Assembly (NCBI RefSeq): GCF_000960995.1
Contig: NZ_CP009435.1
Location: 1,054,001-1,118,000 of the forward strand
Origin: Burkholderia glumae LMG 2196 = ATCC 33617
GTDB taxonomy: Bacteria; Pseudomonadota; Gammaproteobacteria; Burkholderiales; Burkholderiaceae
Reading direction: 5' to 3'
Length of the DNA: 64,000 bases
The position numbers and the translations under genes were made by a program. Of this stretch, positions 15,997 to 26,496 are shown piece by piece; the first letter of the stretch is position 1; each line of letters opens with the position of its first letter. The notes under the pieces were generated by a model, which ran no database searches, had not been told where the DNA came from, and was given only the letters and a program-made list of their open reading frames with translations.

Positions 15997-17967
15997 ATGC
16001 TTTATCCCACTGAATTTGACGTGATCGTCGTCGGCGGCGGTCACGCCGGTACGGAAGCCGCTTTGGCCGCCGCCCGCATGGGCGTGAAAACGCTGCTGCT
16101 GACCCACAACATCGAAACGCTCGGCCAGATGAGCTGCAACCCGTCGATCGGCGGGATCGGCAAAGGCCATCTGGTGAAGGAGGTCGATGCACTGGGCGGT
16201 GCGATGGCGATCGCCACCGACGAGGCCGGTATCCAGTTCCGAATCCTCAACTCATCGAAGGGGCCGGCCGTGCGTGCCACGCGTGCGCAGGCCGACCGTC
16301 TGCTGTACAAGCAGGCGATCCGCAGCCGTCTCGAGAACCAGCCGAACCTCTGGCTGTTCCAGCAAGCCGTGGATGATCTGATCGTCGAGGGCGAGCGCGT
16401 CGTAGGGGCAGTCACGCAGATCGGCATCCGCTTCCGTGCCCGTGCGGTGGTGCTGACCGCCGGCACCTTCCTCGACGGCAAGATCCACGTGGGCCTGAAC
16501 AACCACACCGGTGGCCGGGCAGGGGACCCGGCGGCCGTGTCGCTGTCTGCACGCCTGAAGGAGTTGAAGCTGCCGCAAGGACGGCTCAAGACCGGAACGC
16601 CACCTCGCATCGACGGCCGCTCGATCGATTTCTCGAAGCTCGAGGAGCAGCCGGGTGACCTCGACCCGGTCCCGGTGTTCTCGTTTCTCGGTCGCGCCGA
16701 GCAGCATCCGCGCCAGCTGCCTTGCTGGGTCACGCATACCAATGAGCGCACCCACGACATCATTCGCAGCGGCCTCGATCGTTCGCCGATGTACACCGGC
16801 GTCATCGAAGGCGTTGGCCCGCGCTATTGCCCGTCGATCGAGGACAAGATCCACCGCTTTGCGTCGAAAGATTCGCATCAGATCTTCCTTGAGCCGGAAG
16901 GGCTGACCACGAACGAGTTCTATCCGAACGGAATCTCGACCAGCCTGCCGTTCGACGTGCAACTCGATCTCGTCCACTCGATGCGGGGCCTGGAGCATGC
17001 GCACATCCTGCGTCCCGGCTATGCGATCGAGTATGACTATTTCGACCCGCGCGGCCTGAAGGCCTCGTTGGAAACGAAAGTCATCGAGGGCCTGTTCTTT
17101 GCCGGCCAGATCAACGGCACTACCGGCTATGAGGAAGCGGCCGCGCAAGGTCTGTTGGCCGGGATCAACGCCGGCCGTTATGCGCAGGACAAGGAAGCCT
17201 GGTGCCCGCGCCGTGACCAGGCCTACCTTGGGGTGCTCGTTGACGATCTGGTTACGCGTGGCGTGTCCGAACCATACCGGATGTTCACGAGCCGCGCGGA
17301 ATATCGCCTGAGCCTGCGCGAAGACAATGCCGATATGCGTCTGACCGAAATGGGCCGTGAACTCGGTGTCGTCGACGACGTCCGCTGGGATGCATTCAGC
17401 CGCAAGCGCGATGCTGTTTCACGTGAAACAGAGCGGCTGCGCGCTACCTGGGTGACACCGAAAACGCTCGCGGTGGAAGAGGCGACGGCGCTGCTCGGCA
17501 AGGCGATCGATCACGAATACAGTCTGGCCGAATTGCTGCGCCGCCCCGGCGTCAGCTACGCCGGGGTCTGTGGCCTGCGCGGCGGCGAATGCGCTCCGGC
17601 CGAACCGCTCGCCGACGATCCGGTGCTGCTGGCCCAGATCGAGGAACAGATCGAGATCGGCATCAAGTACCAGGGCTATATCGAGCGCCAGGCCGGAGAG
17701 ATCGAGCGCAATGGCGCGCACGAAAATACGCGGCTGCCGGACGGCATCGATTACGCCGAGGTGCGCGGCCTGTCGTTCGAGGCGCGCCAGAAGCTGAACC
17801 AGCATCGTCCGGAGACGATCGGGCAGGCGTCGCGGATCTCGGGCATCACGCCGGCGGCGATCTCGCTGTTGATGGTTCACCTAAAGCGCGGTCTCGGCCG
17901 GCGCGGCACGACATCGACGACGACGGCCGAAGCGGGGGGCAGCAACCACGTCCCGACGCAGCAATGA
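15997..17967 (+). CDS. mnmG: tRNA uridine 5-carboxymethylaminomethyl modification enzyme MnmG (GidA)
   Basis: A 656-residue FAD protein that, with MnmE, installs the cmnm5 group on the wobble uridine of several tRNAs. The FAD motif VIVVGGGHAGTEAALAAARMG is at about 9-29. GidA signatures follow: MSCNPSIGGIGKGHLVKEVDALGG, GPAVRATRAQADR, GTPPRIDGRSID, GQINGTTGYEEAAAQGLLAG and MFTSRAEYRLSLREDNADMRL. The C-terminal helical domain that contacts MnmE and tRNA includes the end YAEVRGLSFEARQKL. The start MLYPTEFDV is standard. A full parS site lies inside the gene at 17415. The stop overlaps the rsmG start. Confidence 0.97.
   Translation: MLYPTEFDVIVVGGGHAGTEAALAAARMGVKTLLLTHNIETLGQMSCNPSIGGIGKGHLVKEVDALGGAMAIATDEAGIQFRILNSSKGPAVRATRAQADRLLYKQAIRSRLENQPNLWLFQQAVDDLIVEGERVVGAVTQIGIRFRARAVVLTAGTFLDGKIHVGLNNHTGGRAGDPAAVSLSARLKELKLPQGRLKTGTPPRIDGRSIDFSKLEEQPGDLDPVPVFSFLGRAEQHPRQLPCWVTHTNERTHDIIRSGLDRSPMYTGVIEGVGPRYCPSIEDKIHRFASKDSHQIFLEPEGLTTNEFYPNGISTSLPFDVQLDLVHSMRGLEHAHILRPGYAIEYDYFDPRGLKASLETKVIEGLFFAGQINGTTGYEEAAAQGLLAGINAGRYAQDKEAWCPRRDQAYLGVLVDDLVTRGVSEPYRMFTSRAEYRLSLREDNADMRLTEMGRELGVVDDVRWDAFSRKRDAVSRETERLRATWVTPKTLAVEEATALLGKAIDHEYSLAELLRRPGVSYAGVCGLRGGECAPAEPLADDPVLLAQIEEQIEIGIKYQGYIERQAGEIERNGAHENTRLPDGIDYAEVRGLSFEARQKLNQHRPETIGQASRISGITPAAISLLMVHLKRGLGRRGTTSTTTAEAGGSNHVPTQQ
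17415..17430. promoter_or_regulatory. parS: parS site 3, inside mnmG
   Basis: TGTTTCACGTGAAACA is an exact copy of the 16-bp consensus parS. It is within the mnmG coding sequence, encoding residues CFT-like in the antisense frame and AVSRET in the sense frame. Coding and centromere functions therefore share the same bases. Confidence 0.95.
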
Positions 17968-18656
17968 GGGGGCGGCATCCGATAGCGGGCGCGTCCCGCG
18001 AGGCTCTGCATGCATTGCTGGCCGATGGCCTCGATTCGCTCGGGCTCACGCTCGACGAGACGCAAGTGGCAAAGCTGCTCGACTACGTCGCCTTGCTCGG
18101 CAAATGGAACGCGGTCTACAACCTGACCTCGATCCGCGACCCGCGGCAGATGCTGATTCAGCACATCCTCGATTCGCTATCCATTGTCCCGCACCTGAGG
18201 TCGCTCGACGCGGCCACCCGGGCGCTCGACGTCGGCTCGGGCGGCGGCCTGCCGGGTATCGTGCTCGCGATCGTTTTTCCGGGCTGGCAGGTCACGCTGA
18301 ACGACATCGTCCACAAGAAGTCCGCGTTCCAGACGCAGGCGAAGGCGGAACTGAAGCTGGCGAACCTCTCGGTCGTCACGGGTCGCGTCGAGACGCTGCG
18401 CCCCGGCCACGAGGTGCCGGGGCAGTTCGACGTGATCGTCTCGCGCGCGTTTGCCGATCTGGCCGATTTCGTCTCGCTGGCTCGCCACCTGGTCGCACCG
18501 GGCGGAGCAATCTGGGCGATGAAGGGCGTGCGCCCCGACGATGAAATTGCGCGGCTGCCGGAAGGCGCGCAGGTTCGCCGGACGATTCGGCTCGCGGTGC
18601 CGGCGCTCGACGCGGAGCGGCATCTGATCGAAGTCGGCGTCGCCGAAGCCCAATGA
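17964..18656 (+). CDS. rsmG: 16S rRNA (guanine-527-N7)-methyltransferase RsmG (GidB)
   Basis: A 230-residue SAM-dependent methyltransferase that modifies G527 of 16S rRNA; loss gives low-level streptomycin resistance in other bacteria. The SAM motif LDVGSGGGLPGIVLAI is at about 88-103, preceded by WNAVYNLTSIRDPRQMLIQHILDSLS, the RsmG signature. VSRAFADLADFVSLARHLVAPGG follows. The ATG at 17964 overlaps the mnmG stop (ATGA), implying translational coupling. Confidence 0.95.
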   Translation: MRGRHPIAGASREALHALLADGLDSLGLTLDETQVAKLLDYVALLGKWNAVYNLTSIRDPRQMLIQHILDSLSIVPHLRSLDAATRALDVGSGGGLPGIVLAIVFPGWQVTLNDIVHKKSAFQTQAKAELKLANLSVVTGRVETLRPGHEVPGQFDVIVSRAFADLADFVSLARHLVAPGGAIWAMKGVRPDDEIARLPEGAQVRRTIRLAVPALDAERHLIEVGVAEAQ

Positions 18657-18710
18657 AATGGGACGCGGGATTCCGCGTCCAACGGTTTTAGAAAGAGGGA
18701 CAAACCAACG

Positions 18711-19481
18711 ATGGCAAAAATCTTCTGCGTGGCCAACCAGAAGGGGGGCGTCGGCAAGACGACGACGACGGTCAATCTCGCCGCGAGCCTCGCTGCCCAG
18801 GAGCAGCGCGTGTTGCTGATCGATCTGGACCCGCAGGGCAATGCCACGATGGGCAGCGGCATCGACAAGGCGGCCTGCGAGTCGACCGTCTACGAGGTGC
18901 TCGTCGATGGCGTCGATATCGAGCAGGCACGCGTGCGCCCCGAGGCGCTCGCCTACGACGTGCTGCCGGCCAACCGGGAACTCGCGGGTGCCGAGATCGA
19001 ACTGGTCGAGGTGGAGAATCGCGAGCGTCAGCTGAAGGCCGCGATCGACAAGATCGCCGATCAGTACGATTTCGTGCTGATCGACTGCCCGCCGGCGCTG
19101 TCGCTGCTGACGCTGAACGGCCTGTGCGCGGCGCACGGCGTGGTGATCCCGATGCAGTGCGAATACTTCGCGCTGGAAGGTCTGTCCGACCTGGTCAACA
19201 CGATCAAGCAGATCCACGCGAACCTGAACCGCGAACTGAAGGTGATCGGCTTGCTGCGCGTGATGTTCGATCCGCGCATCACGCTGCAGCAGCAGGTGTC
19301 GGACCAGTTGAAGGCGCACTTCGGCGACAAGGTGTTCGATGCGGTGATCCCGCGCAATGTGCGGCTGGCTGAAGCGCCGAGCTACGGGCTGCCGGGCGTG
19401 GTGTTCGACCGCGCCTCGCGCGGCGCGCAGGCGTATCTGCAGTTCGGCACCGAGATGATCGAGCGGGTGCGCGCGCTGTGA
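18711..19481 (+). CDS. parA: Chromosome partitioning ATPase ParA
   Basis: A 256-residue Walker-type ATPase of the small chromosomal ParA/Soj class. The deviant P-loop is QKGGVGKTTTTVNLAA (about 10-25), with DLDPQGNATMGSG and the Walker B VLIDCPPALSLLTLN. There is no N-terminal DNA-binding extension, so it is the type Ib-like/chromosomal form that acts through non-specific DNA binding and ParB stimulation. It lies 54 bp after rsmG and 37 bp before parB, with three parS sites upstream. Confidence 0.97.
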   Translation: MAKIFCVANQKGGVGKTTTTVNLAASLAAQEQRVLLIDLDPQGNATMGSGIDKAACESTVYEVLVDGVDIEQARVRPEALAYDVLPANRELAGAEIELVEVENRERQLKAAIDKIADQYDFVLIDCPPALSLLTLNGLCAAHGVVIPMQCEYFALEGLSDLVNTIKQIHANLNRELKVIGLLRVMFDPRITLQQQVSDQLKAHFGDKVFDAVIPRNVRLAEAPSYGLPGVVFDRASRGAQAYLQFGTEMIERVRAL

Positions 19482-19518
19482 GCGCCGTGGGTTCCGGGCT
19501 AGCGAACGAGGGAATGCA

Positions 19519-20406
19519 ATGAATGCGGTAGCAAAGAAGAAGGGGTTGGGGCGCGGACTCGAGGCCTTGCTTGGCGGCAGCGCCGACATTACCGAGGCGG
19601 TGAAGATCGAGGGGGCGCCGAATACGCTCGCGCTCGACCGGCTGCAGGCCGGCAAGTACCAGCCGCGCACGCGGATGGACGAGGGCGCGCTGCAGGAGCT
19701 GGCCGCGAGCATTCGCGCGCAGGGCGTGATGCAGCCGATCCTGGTGCGTCCCGTCGGGGCCGATCGTTTCGAGATCATTGCCGGCGAGCGGCGCTTCCGG
19801 GCCGCGCGTCTGGCCGGTCTGGCCGAGGTGCCGGTACTCGTCAGGCAGGTGACCGACCAGGCCGCCGCGGCGATGGCGCTGATCGAGAACATCCAGCGCG
19901 AGGATCTGAATCCGCTCGAAGAGGCGCACGGCATCCAGCGCCTGCTCGACGAATTCGACTTCACGCACGAGCAGGCCGCCGAGTCGGTCGGCCGCTCGCG
20001 CAGTGCGGTTTCGAACCTGCTGCGCCTGCTGAATCTGGCCGCGCCGGTGCAGACCATGCTGCTGGCGGGTGACCTCGACATGGGCCACGCGCGCGCGCTG
20101 CTCGCCGTGGATGCGGCGACCCAGATCACGCTCGCGCACCAGGTCGTCAACAAGCGGCTGTCGGTGCGAGAAACCGAGAAACTGGTCGCGCAGACCACCA
20201 AGGAAGCGCCGGCGCTGAAGGCGAAGTCGAAGGACGACGGCGGCCGCGACACGCGACGCCTGGAAGAGGAATTGTCCGATTTGCTGGCCTCGAACGTGAA
20301 AATCAAGCTGGGCCGCCGCGGGCGCGGGCAACTGACGATCGACTTCGGCGACCTCGACGCGCTCGAAGGCATTCTCGTGCGATTGCGCGGCAACCTCGCA
20401 GCCTGA
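19519..20406 (+). CDS. parB: Chromosome partitioning protein ParB
   Basis: A 295-residue ParB/Spo0J protein. The N-terminus KKKGLGRGLEALLGG is the usual ParA-contacting segment. The ParB/Srx CTPase domain includes YQPRTRMDEGALQELAASI and the arginine motif GERRFRAARLAG (about 89-100). NPLEEAHGIQRLLDEF and the helix-turn-helix HEQAAESVGRSRSAVSNLLRLL that reads parS follow. A C-terminal dimer domain ends the chain. It is expected to load as a CTP clamp at the three GTTTCACGTGAAAC sites upstream. Confidence 0.97.
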   Translation: MNAVAKKKGLGRGLEALLGGSADITEAVKIEGAPNTLALDRLQAGKYQPRTRMDEGALQELAASIRAQGVMQPILVRPVGADRFEIIAGERRFRAARLAGLAEVPVLVRQVTDQAAAAMALIENIQREDLNPLEEAHGIQRLLDEFDFTHEQAAESVGRSRSAVSNLLRLLNLAAPVQTMLLAGDLDMGHARALLAVDAATQITLAHQVVNKRLSVRETEKLVAQTTKEAPALKAKSKDDGGRDTRRLEEELSDLLASNVKIKLGRRGRGQLTIDFGDLDALEGILVRLRGNLAA

Positions 20407-20419
20407 GGCGGGCGTACCC

Positions 20420-21553
20420 ATGGCGGAACTGAACGTGTCCAATACTTCCCGTCGGTGGCTCGCGTTCATTGCGAGCGAGCCGGTGCTGTCCATCCTCGTT
20501 GTCGCGCTGGTCGCGCTGCAGATCGCGCGGCCGCAGCCGGTGGACGCGCTCGCGCGGCTCGTCGACTGGCAGACGGTGGCGACGCTGGCGGGCCTGCTGA
20601 TGGTGACGAAGGCGCTCGAGATGTCGGGCTTCCTGATGTGGCTCGCGCACCGGATCGTCCACCACGTTCGCACCGAGCGCTCGCTCGCGATGCTGCTGAT
20701 CGTGTTCGCCGCCGTGCTCGCCACCTGGCTCACCAACGACGTGGCGCTGTTCGTCGCGGTGCCGCTCGTCGTCTCGCTGCAGAAGCTCGCGCCGTTGCCG
20801 TTCAAGCGGCTCGTGATCTGCCTCGCGATCGCGGTCAACGCCGGGTCGATCGCGACGCCGCTCGGCAATCCGCAGAACCTGTTCCTCTGGCAGCGCAGTG
20901 GTGCGTCATTTGGTCGCTTCATCCTCGAAATGGGGCCGCTCGCGCTGATGACGATGCTGATGCTGCTCGTGCTGGCGGCCTTCTGGTTCCGCTCCGCGCC
21001 CCTCGATTTCTCCGGCGATCGCGAGCCGCACCCGGTGCGCCGCCCGCTCGCGATCGCGGCCGCGCTGCTGTTTGCCGGCTTCGTGGCGGCTGCCGACGCG
21101 CACTACGTCGTGCCGGGCCTGATCGTGGTGGCCCTGGTGCTGGGCCTGCTGCGGCGCGAGGCGGTGCTGCGCATCGACTGGCTGCTGCTGCTGATCTTCG
21201 TGCTGATGTTCGTGGTGCTGCGCGGTGCGGCTGCGCTGCCCGCGGTTCACGACACGCTCGCGCGCGCCGGCCTGGACGCGCCGCTGCGCCTCTACACGGC
21301 GGGTGCGGTGCTGTCGCAGGGCATCAGCAACGTGCCGGCGGCGATCCTGCTCTCGGAGTTCAGCGGCGACTGGCGCGCGCTGGCGTTCGGCGTGAGCGTC
21401 GGCGGCTTCGGTTTCGCGATCGGCTCGCTCGCGAATCTGATCGCGGTGCGGCTCGCGAAGACGCGCGGCATCTGGCTGCCGTTCCATCTGGTCTGCGTGC
21501 CGTTCGGCCTCGTCGCGTTCGCGGCGGGCGCCGTCTGGCTGCGCTGGTTCTAG
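20420..21553 (+). CDS. Anion permease of the ArsB/NhaD/citrate-transporter (IT) superfamily
   Basis: A 377-residue membrane protein with about ten hydrophobic segments and two similar halves. Diagnostic segments are MVTKALEMSGFLMWLAHRI, ATWLTNDVALFVAVPLVVSL, NAGSIATPLGNPQNLFLW (the NxGxxxTPxGNPQN motif of this superfamily) and QGISNVPAAILLSEFSGDW. Substrates in the family include dicarboxylates, citrate, arsenite and sodium/protons, and none can be chosen here. It starts 13 bp after parB and so may be co-transcribed with it, an arrangement with no obvious functional meaning. Confidence 0.85.
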   Translation: MAELNVSNTSRRWLAFIASEPVLSILVVALVALQIARPQPVDALARLVDWQTVATLAGLLMVTKALEMSGFLMWLAHRIVHHVRTERSLAMLLIVFAAVLATWLTNDVALFVAVPLVVSLQKLAPLPFKRLVICLAIAVNAGSIATPLGNPQNLFLWQRSGASFGRFILEMGPLALMTMLMLLVLAAFWFRSAPLDFSGDREPHPVRRPLAIAAALLFAGFVAAADAHYVVPGLIVVALVLGLLRREAVLRIDWLLLLIFVLMFVVLRGAAALPAVHDTLARAGLDAPLRLYTAGAVLSQGISNVPAAILLSEFSGDWRALAFGVSVGGFGFAIGSLANLIAVRLAKTRGIWLPFHLVCVPFGLVAFAAGAVWLRWF

Positions 21554-21820
21554 CGCGCCGGGGCGTGCCGCGGTGCGCGCCGGCCGGTCCAAAGCGGGTT
21601 TGAAAGGTGAAATGGAAACAGACCTTACAACTGTTGTCTGACCTCGAAAATTCACGCGATTTTGTTCTACTCGGACGGCGTTTCCGTCGTGTTTTTGTCT
21701 TGTGTAAAACCTTGAATCGCCTGCAGGTATCGCTTACAATCGCTCGGATTTGTTGGCACGGCAGCCCTGAAAGCTTGTGGAAAGCCGACGGGAAGAAAGG
21801 CGAACTTGCGGAAAATTGCG
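21554..21820. other. Promoter region of the ATP synthase operon
   Basis: A 267-bp spacer distinctly richer in A and T than its surroundings. It contains the atp promoter listed separately. No coding sequence is supported. Confidence 0.6.
21712..21740 (+). promoter_or_regulatory. Sigma-70 promoter of the atp operon
   Basis: TTGAAT (21712-21717) and TACAAT (21735-21740) have an ideal 17-bp spacer. The start of transcription would be near 21747, about 75 nt before atpI. This is one of the best promoter matches in the window. Confidence 0.75.
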
Positions 21821-22348
21821 ATGGCGGGTCAAGCGCCGGAAGACAGGCACGACGATCACCATGCGCAGCAGGTCGCTGCCGCGCAGCGGCGCGGCGCCCC
21901 CCATGCGGATGACGACTGGGATGCCGGGCAGCAGGATAACCTTATCGTTCCGCTCACGCGGGCCGAGGCGCAGGCGCTGTTCGGTTCCGAGGTGAGTCGG
22001 CCATCTCGCGTCACACCGTTTCGGGTGGTGATTGCGCAAGTGGCCTTGTCCCTGGTTGCAACGCTGGCGTGGTGGCTGTTTTCGAGGTCGCCGGGCGCCG
22101 CTGCGCAAGCCGCGTTCATGGGCGGAGCGATCGGCTGGGTACCGAGCGCGGTGTTCGCAGCGAGACTGAGATTCGGCGGAGCGAACACCGTGATGGGCTG
22201 GATGTTCGGCGAGGCGCTGAAGCTGGGCGTGACGATCGCGATGTTCATCGCGGTGGCGCTCCGGTTTCCGGATGTGCAGTGGGTGCCGTTGCTGGTCACC
22301 TACCTCGTCGCGCTGAAGACCTACTGGCTCGCTCTGGCCTGGCGGTAA
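21821..22348 (+). CDS. atpI: ATP synthase accessory protein AtpI
   Basis: A protein of about 175 residues. The N-terminal 55 residues are charged and His/Asp-rich (EDRHDDHHAQQ), followed by four hydrophobic segments (VVIAQVALSLVATLAWWLF; AAQAAFMGGAIGWVPSAVFAARL; GWMFGEALKLGVTIAMFIAVAL; WVPLLVTYLVALKTYWLAL). This is the AtpI fold that assists assembly of the c-ring. I use the ATG at 21821; a TTG at 21806 has a better-placed GAAAGG site and would add five residues. It is the first gene of the F1Fo operon. Confidence 0.85.
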   Translation: MAGQAPEDRHDDHHAQQVAAAQRRGAPHADDDWDAGQQDNLIVPLTRAEAQALFGSEVSRPSRVTPFRVVIAQVALSLVATLAWWLFSRSPGAAAQAAFMGGAIGWVPSAVFAARLRFGGANTVMGWMFGEALKLGVTIAMFIAVALRFPDVQWVPLLVTYLVALKTYWLALAWR

Positions 22349-22501
22349 AGCATATTGCAGCAAAACGGCTGTCGAATTCCGAATTGACGTGGGCGTCGGT
22401 ATCGCGATTCGACCCGAGGTTGCGCTCGCGTGTTTCCGCAATAATCAGTTGCGGTGATACGTAAAACAACGATTTTCGACAATTTGGGTGCATTAACGAC
22501 T

Positions 22502-23353
22502 ATGGCAGCTAGCGAAGGCACGCACGCTCTGGATCCGTCCGAGTACATTGCGCACCACTTGCAGAACTTCACCTCCTCGCATCAAACGTCGATCGTCGAC
22601 TTCCATGTGTGGAATCTCGATACGCTGTTCTGGTCGATCGTCTGCGGCCTCGTCACCATCCTGGTGCTGCGTCTGGCTGCTCGCAAGGCGACGCCGGGCG
22701 TGCCCGGCCGCTTCCAGTGCCTGATCGAGATGGTCGTCGAGATGGTCGAGGATCAATCGAAGGCCGTGGTTCACGGCAATCGCACCTTCATCGCGCCGCT
22801 GGCCCTGACGGTGTTCGTCTGGGTGCTGTTGATGAACTCCCTCGACTTCCTTCCGGTCGACCTGCCGGGCCGCGTGATCGCCCTGCTCGGTCTGTCCGGC
22901 GTGATTCCCAACCACCGCATCGTCCCCACCGCCGATCTGAACGGCACGCTCGGCATCGCGCTCGGCGTTTTCGTGCTGATGATCTACTACAGCATCAAGA
23001 TCAAGGGCCTGGGCGGCTTCGCGCATGAACTGCTGTCGGCGCCGTTCGGCGCGCACCCGCTGCTGTGGATTCCGAACCTCGCGTTGAACATCGTCGAATA
23101 CGTGGCCAAGACGGTGTCGCTCGGCATGCGGCTGTTCGGCAACATGTACGCCGGTGAACTGGTGTTCCTGCTGATCGCCCTGCTCGGCAGCATGTGGAGC
23201 TTCGGTGGCGACGCGACGGTGCTCGGTTTCATCGGTCACGTGATCGCGGGCAGCATCTGGGCTATCTTCCACATCCTGATTGTCCTGCTGCAGGCGTTCA
23301 TCTTCATGATGCTGACGCTGGTGTATCTCGGTCAGGCGCACGAGAAGCACTGA
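22502..23353 (+). CDS. atpB: ATP synthase F0 subunit a
   Basis: A 283-residue membrane subunit forming the proton half-channels. MAASEGTHALDPSEYIAHHLQNF is the usual beta-proteobacterial N-terminus. Diagnostic helices include ALTVFVWVLLMNSLDFLPVD, NIVEYVAKTVSLGMRLFGNMYAGELVFLLIALL (with the essential Arg in LGMRLFGNM) and IFHILIVLLQAFIFMMLTLVYL. An in-frame ATA-type start further upstream would add residues not seen in the family, so I use the ATG at 22502. It lies 153 bp after atpI. Confidence 0.95.
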   Translation: MAASEGTHALDPSEYIAHHLQNFTSSHQTSIVDFHVWNLDTLFWSIVCGLVTILVLRLAARKATPGVPGRFQCLIEMVVEMVEDQSKAVVHGNRTFIAPLALTVFVWVLLMNSLDFLPVDLPGRVIALLGLSGVIPNHRIVPTADLNGTLGIALGVFVLMIYYSIKIKGLGGFAHELLSAPFGAHPLLWIPNLALNIVEYVAKTVSLGMRLFGNMYAGELVFLLIALLGSMWSFGGDATVLGFIGHVIAGSIWAIFHILIVLLQAFIFMMLTLVYLGQAHEKH

Positions 23354-23427
23354 GCGCGCCGGACCCACGAGTCTTCGTTTTTGTTTTTTAAATCTCTAGT
23401 TCCAAGTCTTTTCACATAGGAGTGATC

Positions 23428-23697
23428 ATGCAAGCTTTCATCGCCAACATCCAGGGTCTGACCGCTGTCGGTATCGGCATCATCATCGGCCTGGGTGCCA
23501 TCGGCGCCTGTATCGGTATCGGCCTGATGGGCGGCAAGTACATCGAAGCCTGCGCGCGTCAGCCTGAACTGATCAACCCGCTGCAAACGAAGATGTTCCT
23601 GCTGGCCGGCCTGATCGATGCTGCATTCCTGATCGGCGTGGGCGTGGCGATGCTGTTCGCGTTCGCGAACCCGCTCCTGTCGAAGCTCGCAGGCTAA
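23428..23697 (+). CDS. atpE: ATP synthase F0 subunit c
   Basis: An 89-residue hairpin protein of two membrane helices that forms the rotating c-ring. The loop is GGKYIEACARQPELINPLQTKM (Arg-Gln-Pro motif) and the proton-carrying carboxylate is Asp64 in LLAGLIDAAFLIG. An N-terminal glycine-rich helix carries GIGIIIGLGAIGACIGIGLMGG. The ATG at 23428 follows a strong AGGAG; an upstream GTG is not needed. The spacing on both sides (74 and 132 bp) is typical of this highly translated gene. Confidence 0.97.
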   Translation: MQAFIANIQGLTAVGIGIIIGLGAIGACIGIGLMGGKYIEACARQPELINPLQTKMFLLAGLIDAAFLIGVGVAMLFAFANPLLSKLAG

Positions 23698-23829
23698 GTT
23701 TCCCCGGAAATGATGCGTCCGCACCGACGGTGGGGACGCTGGGCGGAACGGAGACCGGGCGCTGATCGGCTGCAATCGATGAGCGCCTGACCGTTTCATT
23801 TTCCCGGAATAGCAGACTAAGGAAACACC

Positions 23830-24300
23830 GTGAATCTCAACGCAACCCTGTTTGCGCAGTTGGTCGTGTTCCTGATCCTCGCGTGGTTCACGATGAAGTT
23901 CGTGTGGCCGCCGCTGATCAATGCACTCGACGAACGCGCGAAGAAGATCGCCGACGGCCTGGCCGCCGCGGAAAAGGGCAAGGCGGAACTCGAGGCCGCG
24001 CACCAGCGCGCCGACCAGGAACTCGCGCAAGCCCGCACCGACGGCCAGCAACGTATCGCCGACGCCGAAAAGCGCGCGCTCGCCGTGGCGGAAGAAATCA
24101 AGGCGAACGCGCAGGCCGAAGCGGCCCGCATCGTCGCGCAGGCCAAGGCCGACGCCGAACAGCAAGTCGTGAAGGCCCGTGAAGCGCTGCGTGCCGACGT
24201 CGCCACGCTCGCCGTCAAGGGCGCCGAACAGATCCTGAAGCGCGAAGTCGACCAGACGGCTCATGCCGAACTGCTGAATCAACTGAAAGCCGAGCTCTGA
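23830..24300 (+). CDS. atpF: ATP synthase F0 subunit b
   Basis: A 156-residue stator subunit. One N-terminal membrane helix (LNATLFAQLVVFLILAWFTMKFVWPPL) is followed by a long charged coiled coil rich in Ala, Glu and Lys. It begins with GTG at 23830 after AAGGAAAC. It ends 2 bp before atpH. The length and heptad pattern fit the family. Confidence 0.95.
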   Translation: MNLNATLFAQLVVFLILAWFTMKFVWPPLINALDERAKKIADGLAAAEKGKAELEAAHQRADQELAQARTDGQQRIADAEKRALAVAEEIKANAQAEAARIVAQAKADAEQQVVKAREALRADVATLAVKGAEQILKREVDQTAHAELLNQLKAEL

Positions 24301-24302
24301 TC

Positions 24303-24842
24303 ATGGCCGAATTTGCAACCATCGCCCGCCCTTACGCAGAAGCACTGTTCCGCGTGGCCGAGGCAGGTGACGTCGCCGCCTGGTCCACGCTCGTCGAGGA
24401 GCTGGCCCAGGTTGCGCAACTGCCCGAAGTCAAGTCTGTCGCGTCGAGCCCGAAGGTGGCGCGCGAGCAGATCGCCGAGTTGCTGCTCGCCGCGGTGAAG
24501 TCGCCGCTCGCGGGCAGCGCCGAGGCGAAGAACTTCGTGCGGATGCTGGTCGACAATCACCGCATCGTGCTGCTGCCGGAAATCGCCGTGCAATTCGACG
24601 CACTGAAGAACGCGCGCGAAGGCGCCGCCGACGTGCAGATCGTCAGCGCGTTTCCGCTCGAGGGCGCCCCGCTCGCCGAGCTCGTCGCGAGCCTCGAACG
24701 CAAGTTCGGCCGCAAGCTGAAGGCCGCGGTCGAAGTCGACGCGTCGCTGATCGGCGGCGTGCGCGTGACGGTCGGCGACGAAGTGCTCGATACCTCGGTG
24801 CGCGCGCGGCTGGCCAGCATGCAGGCTGCCTTGACGGCCTGA
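24303..24842 (+). CDS. atpH: ATP synthase F1 subunit delta
   Basis: A 179-residue peripheral-stalk subunit. It opens with AEFATIARPYAEALFRVAEAGD, the delta signature, and ends with KLKAAVEVDASLIGGVRVTVGDEVLDTSVRARLASMQAAL, the conserved C-terminal motif that meets subunit b. It starts 2 bp after atpF, so the two are coupled. Confidence 0.95.
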   Translation: MAEFATIARPYAEALFRVAEAGDVAAWSTLVEELAQVAQLPEVKSVASSPKVAREQIAELLLAAVKSPLAGSAEAKNFVRMLVDNHRIVLLPEIAVQFDALKNAREGAADVQIVSAFPLEGAPLAELVASLERKFGRKLKAAVEVDASLIGGVRVTVGDEVLDTSVRARLASMQAALTA

Positions 24843-24886
24843 GCGCCGCTGCCGGCACGCAACAGAATTGAACATCAGGAGCGAAT

Positions 24887-26428
<1,542 letters not shown>

Positions 26429-26496
26429 TCCGCGAGGGACACCCTGAAGCGGTGCGGCACGCGTAGCGCCGCGCCGCTTCGGTCAAGGAGCAAGCA

